64,000 nucleotides of DNA from Talinum fruticosum (GCA_021018815.1 JAITYX010000034.1:2418001-2482000); one strand, 5' to 3'. Shown: positions 32,408-45,200, counted from the stretch's first letter. Numbers and translations: made by a program. Notes: generated by a model not told the origin, from the letters alone.

Positions 32408-33765
32408 AGATAGTTGTTTTACGTGGAAACCCTCATGGGGAAGAAAACCATGAATTGTGCTAAACCAAGCACAAAATCCAAACTCCACTATTTGAATCCA
32501 TAAATACAGAGTAACCGACTACCCGAATTCCCATCTTAGACAATTCTCTTACAAATTTTTCTAGGCGTAGAAGATCCTTTATCTGTTTCTAGTACTTCCA
32601 AGTTTTACAACTTGGGACAACCGAGTTGAAGTAACCTTCTCAACTTAGTCAAGGTATAACTAAGAAAAGTGTTTGGAATGGAAGAAATATTACAAGACTT
32701 TTCTTTACAAGAGTTATAACTCAAAAAGATGTGAGACTACAAGAAACGTAAGCTAAAACCAAGAATGAGTAATTTAAGCTCTTGGTTCCAGTAACATTGG
32801 AAGTCTTGAATCAAGGCTTCTATTTATAGGCTATAATGAAGAGAGTCTTGTGCTGGAAGCATTGGGTTAGCTAGCCATTACAATGGATAGTCTAAGGACT
32901 CGGTTCGGGACCGTTGTTGATTTAGCCGTTGAGCTTAGGCCCTAGCTTCCAAAAGTAGTTCTACAACCTCTATATATCTAGAGAATAGGGTAAAAAGAAC
33001 GTTAGACTCAAAGTTGAGAAGTTACCCAAACGGTAACAAACAGGCTTGTCGGCTTAGTCTAAGTCCGCCCGCGAATCCGGCTTTTCTGTCGCAATCGGTC
33101 AAATGGTAAAGAAACCATTGTTTTTGCTTTTATCTGCAATTAATATGATTTAATAATCATGTAAAAACAAATTATAGAATGGTACTCAAAGTATAAAATA
33201 CTTTGGTCCAAGATTAGATAGGAATTAGTTTAAATAAAACATTTAACGCCCGAATCTCCTTAATTTATTAATTTGAAATTTTCTCGTCTAATATTCAATA
33301 TGTTCAAATTCTATATATGTGTTAACTCAAAGAATAAACTTAGTAAAGATGAATTTAAAAAGTTCTTTAGAAATATTTCAATGTTCACCAAAATAATTAA
33401 CTTTTGCGTAATAAATCGGCCAAAGTAGAATTAAGATAGGTAATTCTAGTTCAATTTATAAAATATGCCAGTCTAAAAGCTAATTTATAAGTTCAAAATT
33501 ATTTAGGCAAACTTAGTGTGTGAGTCTTACCGAGTTGGTCGGTTTTCCGGAATTGAGTGGTTTAGTCAAACTCGGCTTTAGGGACTCGAGTTAGTTTCTC
33601 CTTTCTAAGTAGAACCGAGTCCTTAGACTTTTAAAAGAGAATCTTCTAAGTACAAAGTCTTAGGTTAGTCATCTACTAGTCATCATCTTGTGAATTTCTT
33701 TTAGAATACATCTTAATTAGTCCTAAGTTTAGATGAATGACTTTAATTTAAAATTAATTAAGTGA
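32408..33765 (-). repeat. Copia LTR (minus orientation), 3' end missing
   Basis: It matches the copia LTR family from 'ttttacgtggaaaccctcatgggg' through 'ctctacttgaatcc'-type blocks to 'ggtactcaaagtataaaatactttgg' (about 33182-33208). It carries a minus-strand TATA box (about 32821-32828, in 'ttctatttataggc'). The last about 90 bases of the RU5 end and a clear TGAAGA start are not visible. A more diverged subfamily than 7945-9476. Confidence 0.65.
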
Positions 33766-34269
33766 TCGGTTAATCGCACCTAATTCTCAAGTCCTTATCT
33801 TTTTATTTATTTTATTTGTTTTGTTAATCTGAAGATGAAAACCCAGTCTCATTTCCAAGCTCGAGTCATGATCGGAATAAAACAAGCATGACGAAAGCCA
33901 ATTTAGCAACAAAAAGCCAACCAACACCACCAAACAGCCCAAACCAATTTTTCCTGGATTGGGTCGATGCACAAAACAATGCTTCGGCTAACCCAAGCCA
34001 AGTTCGGACTTAAGAGCCCGGAGCCGAACCCAGCTAGCTCAAAACGCGGTGTTTTACCTTTTTAGCGGTCAAACCCGGCACGTGATCCTAAACATCCAAA
34101 GGATGTCATTTTGGGTCTAATGTCGGACCCTAGAATCCTCTAAGCTATGTCATTTTAACTTATTTAGCTCGATTTTTTCTTTATCCTATTCCAGCAATTT
34201 TGGACTCGGCTTTATCCGGTGATCTCGTAGTTAGAGGTAATTTTTAGGGTTTTGAACCCTAAAAATTTC

Positions 34270-34277
34270 TATAAATA
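34270..34277 (+). promoter_or_regulatory. TATA box of LTR copy E
   Basis: TATAAATA followed by 'ggggttttatcccttcctctc', a C/T-rich probable transcription start region, as in other copies of this LTR family. Confidence 0.5.
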
Positions 34278-35079
34278 GGGGTTTTATCCCTTCCTCTCAT
34301 TTCACACCAATTTCAACTGGAACCCCCCAATTTATGCTCAAATTTTCTCTCCAACATCCTTTTCTCTCTACACTCACTCACTCCCACTCAAAACTCAATT
34401 TCTAAACCCTTACAAAAGGCCTTTTTTTGCCGCCTTTTCACATCGGTGTCCTACCATTATGCTGCCAAAATCCGTTAGTGATTCAAGTCCGACAAATGGA
34501 TTAGCTCGAGGGTGCGCTTCATCGGCTTTGAGTTTGTTGTTTACAATTTTATTTAAGTTTCGTATGTATCGCTTTTCCATATTGGATTAAAGTTGCATCG
34601 CCTTATTTTTTCATCTTGCCCGATGTAGTTTTTTATTTCTCACTTTCCTTCGTGCTTTCTTTTATTGCTTTCTTTTTAATGTTTCTTATCACTTTCATTT
34701 ACCGCTTTTAAGCATATTTTGATTACTTAATTTCTATATTTTGCATGTTGGTTGCTTATTTTATTTAATGCAATTAAGATTCACAATTTGAATTAGTAGA
34801 GGTCGTCTATTGATGGGCGGAATGAGGAGTGACCCTCCTCATTTCGTAACATCGCCCCGAACACCGGATTGTTGGTTTTGACCGATGGAGGCCCTTTAGA
34901 AAATATTTTCAAAATTCTAGGTTTTGTCCCTTTTCGATAGTCCCTTAGATAAACTCGAAATTATTTATTCCTAAAATTGATTGGCGACTCTCGTTTTAGG
35001 TTTTTATTTTAAAAATTGCTTCTCAACATTTCTTTGCAAAAATCAAAAAAATTGGAAAACAAACTAACAGCTTAAGCCA

Positions 35080-37781
35080 TGTAACGCCCCCAGTTACCAT
35101 TACTTAATAATTCTCTAATTCGAGAATATTAGGCAAGGTCGCAGCGGAAGTCAACGATCGAAGGCGTCACCGCCGTCCTAAAGATAGGACAAGGCTATAT
35201 AATTAGAATAAAAGGACTTACAATTTATGCTTGACCCTGATAGAAGTAATTACCTATTACCCAAAATTTCCAAGTCATCTCACAATACCGTTTACTTGTT
35301 TAGTAACACCATATTTATACAACCTAGGCTTTTGTCTATTCCGCGAACTAATATACGACGTACAATAATTCCCAAGGTCATACCTAACCCTGGTTGAAGG
35401 TAAAGTCACTGTGAGCGTCCATGTACCTTCAGGTTTGCGAATGCCACGTGGCTGGCTAGGGTTTGCTCGCGTCGGACTTTATAAATGGTTGATTGTTCGC
35501 CAGTGCTTCTTCCTAAAACAAAAACAGTAAAATATTTTGAAGAGTGAGTCGAGACTCGGTACGAACATTCCTGCATCGTAAAATAACTTTGAAGAATATT
35601 TTGATTGAGCGAGCGCATTTCAATTCATTTTAGTTTGAAATCGGGGAGAGAATATGAGTAAAACATGCTTGCTAGGTTATTATCCGGAAGTGGAACCCCT
35701 TGGTAATTGATACGATCGTTGAACAGGTGTCACCCCCGGCCGATCGATAACCCGAGTTGACGCCGCGCGAGTATAATTGGCGGGCCTAAGCCCTTGGTAA
35801 TTGATAATTGGGCGGGGACCACTTAATTAGGTGGCAAAACTTGCCTTGTAAATGATTCATTATTAATTGCATATATGAGAAATGTTGAGATTTGATAAAA
35901 CATGTGAGTTTTCGAAAGGTACGAGCAATGAACGTACCTAAATTGAGAATATTTGTTTCTCCCCTTTTGCAGAAATTTGAGTCACCGGCTATTCGGCAAC
36001 GAAGTGGCCTCAATTCCGTTTAAAATGGATTTCTAGGGTTAATAATGTTTTCTTGAGTTTTTAATGCTTGAGTTTGTATAAGCTTTAACAATGTATTTCA
36101 TTTCCTATATTCGTACGAAAATCGATTGAGCTAATGTTTGTATTACTTAGCTTTACTGCGTTTATTGAATGTAATTTATATTAATTAAAGAAGTTGATTA
36201 GACTAACTAAATACCCAATGACGTTGGTGTTATTCGATTTGCTAGTTGATTTGGATTGAAAATGGTGTATATATATACATGCCCAAACACTTATTTTTTA
36301 TTCATTCCTCACTCCTCCCTTCATTACATTTGAAACCCATAGTTAAGTAATCGGTTAACCCATCAATTGCCTTTCCCTAGGAAGGTTCCATAATCTACCA
36401 AATTGCTCAAACTCATGCATACACCATTTTAAGGTCATAAGCGTCGTTCTCCCGACAAGCTTCCCATTCACAACCACCATTAGGTATGCTTAATGCTCAA
36501 TTATTTTCCATGCCTGTGCACTTGCACATTATCGAATTTCAACTTCTACGTACGCATTCCCCTTTGTTTGCTCAATATAACGATTTTCAAAATGTAACAA
36601 TTCCACCAAATTGTTCAATTCGATAATAAAACATCCTTAATCTCATTCACTAGTTCACAATTTCCCAAAAGGAGTCACATTCGTTCACGTTCCCACAACC
36701 AATTCATCAAAATACCAAACCTAAATCCTCCACACCAATTCGAATTTTCCCCAAATTAATCTTTAAATTCATTCCACAAATATATTTCTAAATCATATGT
36801 TTCCGTTTGCAATCGCAATTACTTGAATGAATAAAGAATTTGATAACTTAGGGTTTAGTAATTTACCTTCAAATTCATAGAGGAGGGTTCGGGAGGGACG
36901 AACAGGGGCGGTGGCGCGGCGAGCTGCGCCGGCGGCCACCGGACCGAGTCGAGACTGCTCCGGCGGCTGCTGCGGCTGGGGTTGGCTGCTAGGTGGCCGC
37001 GGCGAGAGGAACCGTGACGCAGGGAAGCGTAACGCAGCAGGGAGAGAGGGAGATAGCATGACAGAGAGAGCGCGGAGAGAGACGCCGGGCGTCTCATCGA
37101 CGATGCCGGCGTCGGCTTCGGCCGGCGTCGGTGGCGCTTGGTGGCCGAGAGCAGGGCCGCAGGTGGAGGCGGGGAGGGAGCAGAGGCACGCGAGGGACAG
37201 AGAGAGCAACAACGTGAGAGAGAGTGGAAGGGGCGCTCGCCGGGCGGCGCCTAGCGCCGACTTCGGCCGGCGTGGGTGGCGTCCGGTGGCCGGAGTGGAA
37301 GGCGTCAACGAGGAAGAAGAAGCAGGGGATGGCGAGAGGCAAGGGAATGGGAGGAGCGAGAGGAGGGAAGCAAGTGAGGAGGTTGAATTGAGATTGCCCG
37401 TTTATTTTGGTTTAACCGCCTCTCTCTCTATTTTTCTTTTTTTCATAAATTCCAGAAAAATCTATTTCTGGATTTTTCTTTCAAAAAATCTGAAAATTTT
37501 ATTTTTATTTATTTATTTTATTTATTTATTTATTTGCTTTGTTTTCTTTTATTGTTACTTTTAAATTTTATTTTAATAATGATGCTTACAAATTATAATC
37601 TTATTATGAGATTTTTATTAGGGCCACTTCGTCGCCTTAGTCGCATAACACATGTATAAGGATAATGTAAATCCAAAATATCGAATTGAAGTGCACGCGC
37701 TCAATTATATAAATAGTGTAATTAATAAAATAAATAATGTGATTTAAAATAAATAATGTGATTTAGGGTCGGGTCGTTACA
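35080..37781 (-). mobile_element. 2.7-kb solo LTR (TGTAACGACCCGACCC type) with 5-bp target duplication
   Basis: The termini are TGTAACG (35080) and CGTTACA (37781), a perfect 7-bp inverted repeat starting TG and ending CA. AGCCA flanks both ends (35075-35079 and 37782-37786). Read on the minus strand it starts TGTAACGACCCGACCC, a form common among plant LTRs. A GC-rich stretch of about 550 bp (36850-37400) is pyrimidine-rich and open in several frames on the minus strand, like a transcribed leader. No gag or pol motif and no internal repeat of the ends are seen, so a solo LTR or a non-autonomous element is meant. Confidence 0.75.
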
Positions 37782-38181
37782 AGCCATCTGGCCGAGATTG
37801 CCTCGGCAGTCCCAGCCAGATGGATGATGCTAGACACTAGTCATGGTGGGCCCACACCGACCCCGGCTGCTACCCGGGCTTAGCTTCTAGCTCAAGCGGT
37901 TTCACTGCCTTGTCTAGCAATTTTGCGGCAATTTAATTTTTTTCTTTTTTATGTTTATGTCTAAAAAATAATATCCTTAGACTTCTAAAAATTTTATTTC
38001 AAAAATAAAATAGTTAACAAAAACGCCAATCAACCTTTTCTCTAAATTTATTTCAAAACCTAAATTTATTTCAAAACCTAATTTAAAAACCAACTTAATA
38101 AGAGACCCAACTCACCTAAAGCCGACACTTCATGGGGAGGCTCGATCCGGTTCCGTACGGGGACGGGTCGTGACTCCTACA

Positions 38182-39695
38182 CAAGTTAAGTTAGGTTACA
38201 CAACATAAGTAGAGATATATAATTCCTAAAGCAAACATCCTCATCACTATCATTCTATTCAAATCTCCATAAACTCACTTCAATAATTAAGCTAATTAGA
38301 ACAAAAGAAACAAGTAAATTTATGAATTTTCAATTCAAGGAGGACATACTTAAGATATAGCCAAAGGGCTAACAATGTTAAAATACCTATTAGTAGCCCT
38401 AACAACTATCTTCTAACAACGAGTACAAACTTTGTTGCATTGAATGGTTTCTTTCTCATCATTTAGGAAATTCTATTATGAATTTATTAACCTCCTAAAA
38501 TTAATTAAAATTAAAATGAAAAAAATTAACAATAAATCAATCAAAAACCTTTGGACCTTAGAAAAGTTACTTCTTTTTATGCAGTTGCAATAAAACCAAG
38601 TTCAAGCTTCGTACTCTCAAATTCAACACCTAAATAAAAAAACAAGAGCCATTATTGAGAAACATAGTAATTAACCCAAAAAAAAAAAAAAAACAGTGAA
38701 TATCAACCCGCAATCAACTTATCCAAATATTAGTAGATAGAAAGACACGCCTAAGAGTTTAGTTGGTTTTCGATGGCATCTTCTTCTGTTTTTTTCCTTC
38801 TTCCCCAAAATAGAAAGATATATAATATCTAACCCACACAATTCAAAAATGGGGAAAATCCCTCTCCCCAATTGATGAATAAAACAATATAACTATCTCT
38901 CACCCCAATTACAATCTCGAAAAATAAGAATTGCGTTTAGTTGGGTTTTGTTTTATTTGAGATTGAGTAGGATGAAAAGAGCTTGATGGAGAACCTGGGT
39001 AAGCCCCATTTCATAACAACCAAAGAAACAAATCGCAGCTATAACAAATTCGCCAAAATGAAAAAGGAAAACTTTAGGATAAATATCAAGGAGACAGAAA
39101 AGGGTGGATAAATGTGTTCATAAATAACCTTTATGTTCGGAGCCATTGTGATCTAGTTATGAAAGAGAAAAAATTGGTTGGAACATTAAATCTTCCACCG
39201 GAATTCCGAACCTGAAATAACCAATCAAAACCAACAGAACCCTTTTCAACTCCCAATTTAAAGCTCGAACAAATCGCACTAAAATCTATCAAATACACTA
39301 CAAAATTATGGGGTTTCTTTCTTTTTGATAAAAAATGAGAGAATCCTGAAGATCCTATGAAAAATCACGAGTGCCTACCATATCTCGCAAGCATCAATAA
39401 AAGAAAACAATGATGAAGCTCGAGAAATCGAAAAATTATTCTATAGATATGAACAACAATAACATCTTAGATGAAGATAAAACCTCCAATCATAGTCCAT
39501 AGAAGAGAAGAGAAGAGGAAGAGGAAGAAGGTAAATAAGAGTATAATACTTCCTTAGTCTAGCATGTCAACGCCTCCAAATGTTGGTTTCCAATGAAAAA
39601 GTCTCTTGGAAAATTAGGAATAAATCAAAAATTGAGTGTGTGCGTGTGTGCGTACGTGTGCGTGCATGCGTAGGTGCAAGCGTGTGTATGTGTGT

Positions 39696-39745
<50 letters not shown>

Positions 39746-40715
39746 GGAATCCTCAAGGATTGACTATTGTTACTACTTTCTCAATTTCTAATTAGGGTTC
39801 TAGGGTTATAGAGAAAGAGAAAAAATATACCAAAATAAAATTTCCAATTAAAGCAACAAAATAACGAAACATTGGCAAAATTAATGATGAAACTACAGGA
39901 GAAAGAGAAGTATGCCTAGTGAAATCAAAATCTCCGACACCATTCTTACAACAATGGTTAAAGACGCAGGCAATGGAGAAAGCATGAGCACGAAGAATAT
40001 AACGAATTCAAGAAATGAAGGACAAGAAATTAACATGAACACCGCAACTAAAAATGAAAGACCTGCATTAAAAAACCCCAAAAAATTTTAATAAATACAA
40101 TGGTAATGCACCAATGAAACCAACATTAGAAAATAGTAAGAGGGGGATTAGGTTTTAAGAACGAGAATGGAGGAAGAAGATGAAGAGGATGAAGAAAAGG
40201 AAAAAGAAAGGGGGAGAGAGAGAGAGAAAGAGAGAAAGAGAGAAAGAGAGAGAGAAACTAAAAAATGAGGGGCTCGAGAAGGAAAGTGAAACCAAGTTGT
40301 ACTCCAACAATAAGAAAATATTTCCACTTCTTTGTAAATAATTACAAGAATGGCACGAAGTTTTAATGAACAATGTTTTCACTTCTTTGCATTTTAAAGG
40401 ATAAAGGATTAAAACCCAAAAAAAAAGAAAAAAATTTCCACAACCGCAGCCGGCGCCAAGATCACGCCAACTACCTAGACCATCGCCTACTCGGTTGCAG
40501 CTCTAATCTACCCTACACCAAAACACTCGCCTAAACCATTGATACAAGCTCGACCATGGTGAACTCCTATCGAAATATTATAATATCTTAACTTTAGCCG
40601 TAGACCCGTAGCTAGTGTCCTTGCCTATATTACACTAATATTGGGGTGGTTGAAAGGGTAGCGAGACTAGAGGAGTAGAAGGTTTAGGCATAAACCGAGG
40701 GGAGGGGATCACCAA
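38182..40715. other. AT-rich intergenic region, no gene recognised
   Basis: Both strands were read and no conserved protein, RNA gene or element end was recognised. Poly-A (38680-38694), a compound TG/GA microsatellite and a short GA tract at about 40208-40256 stand out. Confidence 0.5.
39636..39741. repeat. Compound (TG)n-(GA)n microsatellite
   Basis: TG-rich alternating sequence (gtgtgcgtgtgtgcgtacgtgt) passes into about 21 GA units ending at 39741. Confidence 0.95.
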
Positions 40716-40719
40716 GGGT

Positions 40720-41635
40720 TGTGCAAAGCCGATTAACCGAATTTTCAAAAAGTAAAATATCCGAACCGTAACTACTCCGATTTTTTGGTTAATTGAAGTT
40801 TCAATTATCAGCAAAAACTCAATCTATATCTAAATTGAAAGGTTTCGCTAATCGGTTATTTAGTTGGGTTAACAGATTCCTTGGTTTGGTTTACGGTTAT
40901 CCTTTGAAACATAACCTATTATACTCACACAACCAACCAACCCTCAACACTCACCGTGGGAAGAGATATAAAGAGAACTGAAGTGACAAAGAACAAGGTG
41001 AAATGAACTCAAACTCGAAAGATATAGAAATTATGCAAAAAAAAAAAAAAAAAAAAGAGGAGGGGGAACTTGCGCCGGACTCGCCGAAGGGTGGACACTC
41101 TCCAGTAATGTCGCCGACTGGTAATGCTCGTGTGTGAGAGAGAAATAGAGCACTCGCTAAGCATTAAGAGTGTGAGAGACAAGAGGCGAGAGGTGGGCAT
41201 GAGAAGGTAAAGTTGAGAAGGTGACAAAGAGAAAGAGAAAGGAGATTGGAGTTTATTTTTAAGGAGTTGGGATTGAAACTTGAGAGTGAGTGAGGGAATG
41301 ATGGAGCCTGGAGGGAGGAGGAGAGTGAAAAAGAGGAGAAGAGTCCAGTTGAGCAAAGCAGTGAGGGTGAGGAGAGGAAGGTGTAGGCAACAAGAGAACC
41401 CAAATTAGGGTTTTTTGCTTTATCTAGTTAGGATTTTGTTTTTTAGAAAATCGATTCGGTTAGCCAGTCGGTTAATCAATTTTTCCATTGTCCGAATTGT
41501 AATCGATCTATAAAGCGAATTTTTTTGATACAACTAACTAAACCGATTTTCTTTAAAAAATTATTTAATTAACCAATATTTAAATCTATTTTTCAATTTT
41601 TTCCATGGATTTTTAGATATCAATTTTTCAGCACA
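40720..41635. mobile_element. Possible degenerate MITE or hAT-type element upstream of the TLC gene
   Basis: Left end AGGGTTGTGCAAAGCCGATTAACC and right end (reverse complement) AGGGTGTGCTGAAAAATTG share AGGGTGTGC-like termini. Both inner flanks are rich in the CGGTTAA motif (40720-40870 and 41450-41560). The middle holds a poly-A run (41037-41056) and a pyrimidine-rich minus strand. No exact target duplication was found. Confidence 0.3.
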
Positions 41636-41799
41636 CCCTACTAAGCAAAAACGTGGGAGGGCAAAATAATCACCGCACATTTTCACCCGTTTTTGAAGGA
41701 ACACTTACGTGAAAGGAATATCTTTCCCACGTCAGGTTAGGCTCCCGCGTCTGGCTTCGCATTGATTGATTCATTTCCCTTTTGCACTCCTCTCTCTCT

Positions 41800-41927
41800 C
41801 TCTCCAGGTAATGTGATTTAGCTGCCAGCGATTTACCCTGGTAAGTGGTAGCGCATTCCAAGCATCAACTTCAACACAAATTTTCTCCGTCGACCCAGCC
41901 TATCACCGTTCAGATCTGCCCTTTTTG
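41800..41927 (+). other. Probable 5' UTR exon of the TLC gene
   Basis: The stretch ends CCTTTTTG followed by GTGAGT (41928), a good donor. The next acceptor is TTATTATAG at 42191, before the exon with the ATG at 42299. The start point is not determined; a CT run (41790-41803) lies at its head. Confidence 0.45.
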
Positions 41928-42298
41928 GTGAGTTCCCTTGTTCATCTTTATTTTCTTCGCTTTTTCTTTTTTACTGTTTTGGTTTCTGGGCTTCTGATTT
42001 AGTTGATTTTTCGAAATGGGCAAATGGGGTATTCATCCTTTCTCTTTTCTTTTTATTTGATTGCTGTTCTCATTTTTTTTATTTGTATATTTTTGCTGTT
42101 CTCATTTCTCAGTGAGCTCAATGCAATGCCTGTGATGTAAATTGCCTGTAATTTTGCAATTTCGGGGTTGCATTTGTTATTCTTATTATAGTTTCAAAGT
42201 AGAAGAGCTTGTAGAAGCAGATGCTTATATGAGGTGCTCAAAGTGAAGGTCGAGAAGGAAAATAATTTTTATAAAAAGCAAAAGAGGAAAAGAAATAC

Positions 42299-45200
42299 AT
42301 GGCAGTTTCAAAGCAGACTGTTATGGCTATCAAGTCTTACCAAAATCAGGCTGAAATGCTGGTGAAGAACCATTTGTTGGCAGATCCTGTTATTCCTTAC
42401 ACTGCAATAATCGCGGGCATATTAGCCTGTAAAGTGGTATGTATGTGCACAGATTTGAACCCCCTAATTATGCCTTTTCTTTTCTTTATTTCTTTTAACC
42501 CCTTGTTCTCTTTGGCTGTTTGTTTTGAGGATGGTTTAGATTTACTGTAGTAGAAATTATGTTTGATTTATGTGAAACGAGTTAAGTGCCTTGCTAAACG
42601 ATCAGGAAATCTTGCTACGCTGATCTTGAGTGAGTAGGTGTAAGCTTGCATACATCTCGACAGCAAGATCACTTTGGATTGTTATTGGGTGGGGTGTGGA
42701 ATGGTGATCAGTATCTGGTCTTGCCTAATTTCCTGGGGGAGGGGGGTTTGTTTCCCTTATCCATGGTTTCCTTCTTGTTTATGCTAAATGTTGCTGGCTG
42801 CCTGATTTTGGTTGTGTTTATGTTAAACCATTGGTTACGCTTTTTAGGTCTATGATCTCACCCATATGTTAAGCGCCCTTCACTTCAAGAGTTATGTTGT
42901 CCTGAACAAAGTACAAAGGTTGGAGTGGAACAATCGGTAGGTCCTTCTTGAGTCTTTTCTCTCATTTGCTTTTTTTGTTTTTTTAACATTTATATGTGTA
43001 TTTTACAATATTTGTTTTTCTTAAATGAACTTTCAGTGGTATCTCAACAGTTCATGCAATTTTCATCGCTGCTATGTCATTGTACTTTGTTTACTGGTCG
43101 GATCTATTTGCTGATTATCGGACACATGGCTTTGTTACTTTCCGCAGCTCAACTCTTTCAACATTTACACCTTAGATTAAAAAGCGCAAGGCGCAAAAAG
43201 CGCACGGCGTAAAAAGCGCACGGGGTCCTGGAGCCCGGGCGCGGGCTTCGAGGCGAAGGCGCGGGCTTTTTGGAGCGAGGCGCACTTTTTACATAAAAAT
43301 ACTTGAAATTCATTCCTAACCCATATTTTTTATGAAATAAGAAAGATAGCACATTAAAACAGTATTTAGACAACATTTTACCCACCATAAGCACCACATA
43401 GTCTTAAGAATCGGAATCGACATTGAAATATCTCAAAACACACACTTAGAAGTCTAAAAAACAAAATAAACAAGCATAGTCATAGAAAATAACACACAAA
43501 GCAAAGTAGTTTGTAAGCCCCCTCTCCCATAGGTCAACTAAGCACCATCATTATCATCATCTAATACCGCATGCTCCGCCTCCACATCATCATCATCATC
43601 TAATTCCAAATCCATCTCCTCTTCATCTTCATTCTCTTCCTCTTCCTCTTGAAATTCCTCCATTCAAATCACAATATTCAACACAATTCACTGCAACTAA
43701 AAATAAAAACTCCTTATTCTTGACCTACTAACATGGATATTTAAAAAAACAAAGAGACATAAAAAATGAGAAGGATTAGTGTGAAATGAGAGACAAAAAA
43801 AAAGAAAAGAATCACTCGACCGGCCTCATAATGAACACGAGACAAAAAGAAAATGAGAAGGATCCGTCTAACCGCCTCAACACTCGGAAAAAGAAAAATA
43901 ACAACTCCAAAAATGAATAAAAAGAACCCGGAAGGGCCTGAAAACAAAAGAAAAGCAGAGCAAAAGAAGAGGAAAAAGAAGAAGAAAGAAGAGGAAAACG
44001 AAGTAGAAGAAGAAAGGAGGAAAAAGAAAAAACGAAAAGAAGAAGAAGAAGAAGGAAGAGGAAAAAAGAAGAAGAAGAAAGAAGAGGAAAACGGAAGCGG
44101 AAGAAGAAAGGAGGAAAAACGAAAAACAAAAAAGAAGAAGAAGAAGAAGAAGGAAGAGGAAAAAGAAGAAGAAGAAGGAAAAGGAAAAGGGAAAAAGAAG
44201 ATGAAGAAACGAAGAGCTTACGTGCTAGTTGGCGATGACATTGCCTGAAAACGCCAAGGTTGGTGTCGGAATTGATGATGGAGTTGCCGGAAAGTTGGAG
44301 CTGCCGGAAGGATGGAGCAGAGGAGGGAGTATGAAGGAGGAAGGTCTCAAAAGCTAGGGTTTCTACTTCTTCACTTCGCGAGAAGAGTCATCGGGTCTCC
44401 GGAAGTAAAGTAATAGCTTTTTTCTTTTTTTTTTTTTAAGAAAAAGCAAGCAAACAGTAACATAGTCTAGAAAGCCCGCTCCCGGCCCAAGCGCTCTGGA
44501 AAAAAGCCCCAAAAGCGCGCGTTTTTCTGGGCTTTTTTAAACTAAGATTTACACTAGGAGTAAGTCTGATTTTGTTTCAGCTGTCTTACTGTGTTTTTTC
44601 AATTTATTCTACCCTTCCTTTTCTGCCCCCTCAATGCAAACATGGACATGTTAGATGCCCTGGTTATATTCTTTGTCTTGGCGTTTCTAGTACTACTTAA
44701 ACGAGGGGAAAAGAAAGAAGAAATAAATAGTAGAGAATAGTTAAGTAAGACATTTTTCCCTAGTCCTGTATTACGCTATAATACAAAATCTGAGAAAGAT
44801 TGATGTAAGCGACTTTAACTTGCTGGAAGGTGGAACAATCAAATCCTCATTTTTTCATATTATGTTAGGTTGATGGCGATGGTGGTTTTGAACTCATCTA
44901 GTTATTGCTCTTAATATGAAAAGCTTTTTCAAGGGTTGGATATTCTGGTTCACCTTTCCCTTGATTTATGTTGTGGGAGTTGTAGGAACTGTCCATCTTT
45001 GATTTTTATGGTTCTTTTGTGTGTTCCTGATGATTAATTTACTCTATCCAGTGTGCAAGACAGGGACATGCCAAAAAAAAAAAAAAGAAAGAGACATGAC
45101 ACATATGCTAGCTTTCTTATGTTCCATTACCATTATTTGTGGGAGTATCCTATTGCCTTCATGATTTTTTAGATTTTTGATTTGTGCTTTAGTTGTGACT

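Larger units (their letters stand above)
33770..38181 (+). repeat. Tat-like LTR (copy E, plus orientation) split by a solo LTR
   Basis: It begins near CACCTAATTCTCAAG and ends GACTCCTACA, with the family blocks 'agaggtcgtctattgatggg' (about 34798) and 'tgattggcgactctcg' (about 34979). A TATA box (TATAAATA, 34270-34277) precedes a pyrimidine-rich stretch. The segment 35080-37781 is a later insertion. Without it, the LTR is about 1.7 kb. The first bases are worn, and no target duplication could be matched. Confidence 0.65.
43171..44546. mobile_element. 1.38-kb non-autonomous DNA transposon (hAT-like) inside coding exon C3
   Basis: ATTTACAC stands on both sides (43163-43170 and 44547-44554), an exact 8-bp target duplication as in hAT elements. 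The ends form an inverted repeat: CTTAGATTAAAAAGCG on the left and, reversed, CTTAGTTTAAAAAAGCCC on the right. Subterminal repeats of AAAAGCGC and GGCGCGGGC type follow on both sides. Inside are an acidic short ORF on the minus strand (43538-43663), a long GA-rich tract (43930-44210) and a T-run. No transposase is intact. It lies 5 bases before the end of C3, so reading through from C3 meets TAG at once. Confidence 0.85.

Noticed and set aside
36793..37564. Long frames of 171 and 217 codons on opposite strands
   Set aside because: GC-rich, Ser/Pro/Arg or Gly/Arg-rich frames overlapping on both strands in the LTR-like element; codon content follows base composition and no motif is recognised.
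39580..39795. Frame with Arg-Glu repeats
   Set aside because: It is the TG/GA microsatellite read as protein.
43853..44248. 131-codon plus-strand frame of Lys/Glu/Arg
   Set aside because: It is the translation of a purine-only low-complexity tract inside the transposon; no domain and no start context.
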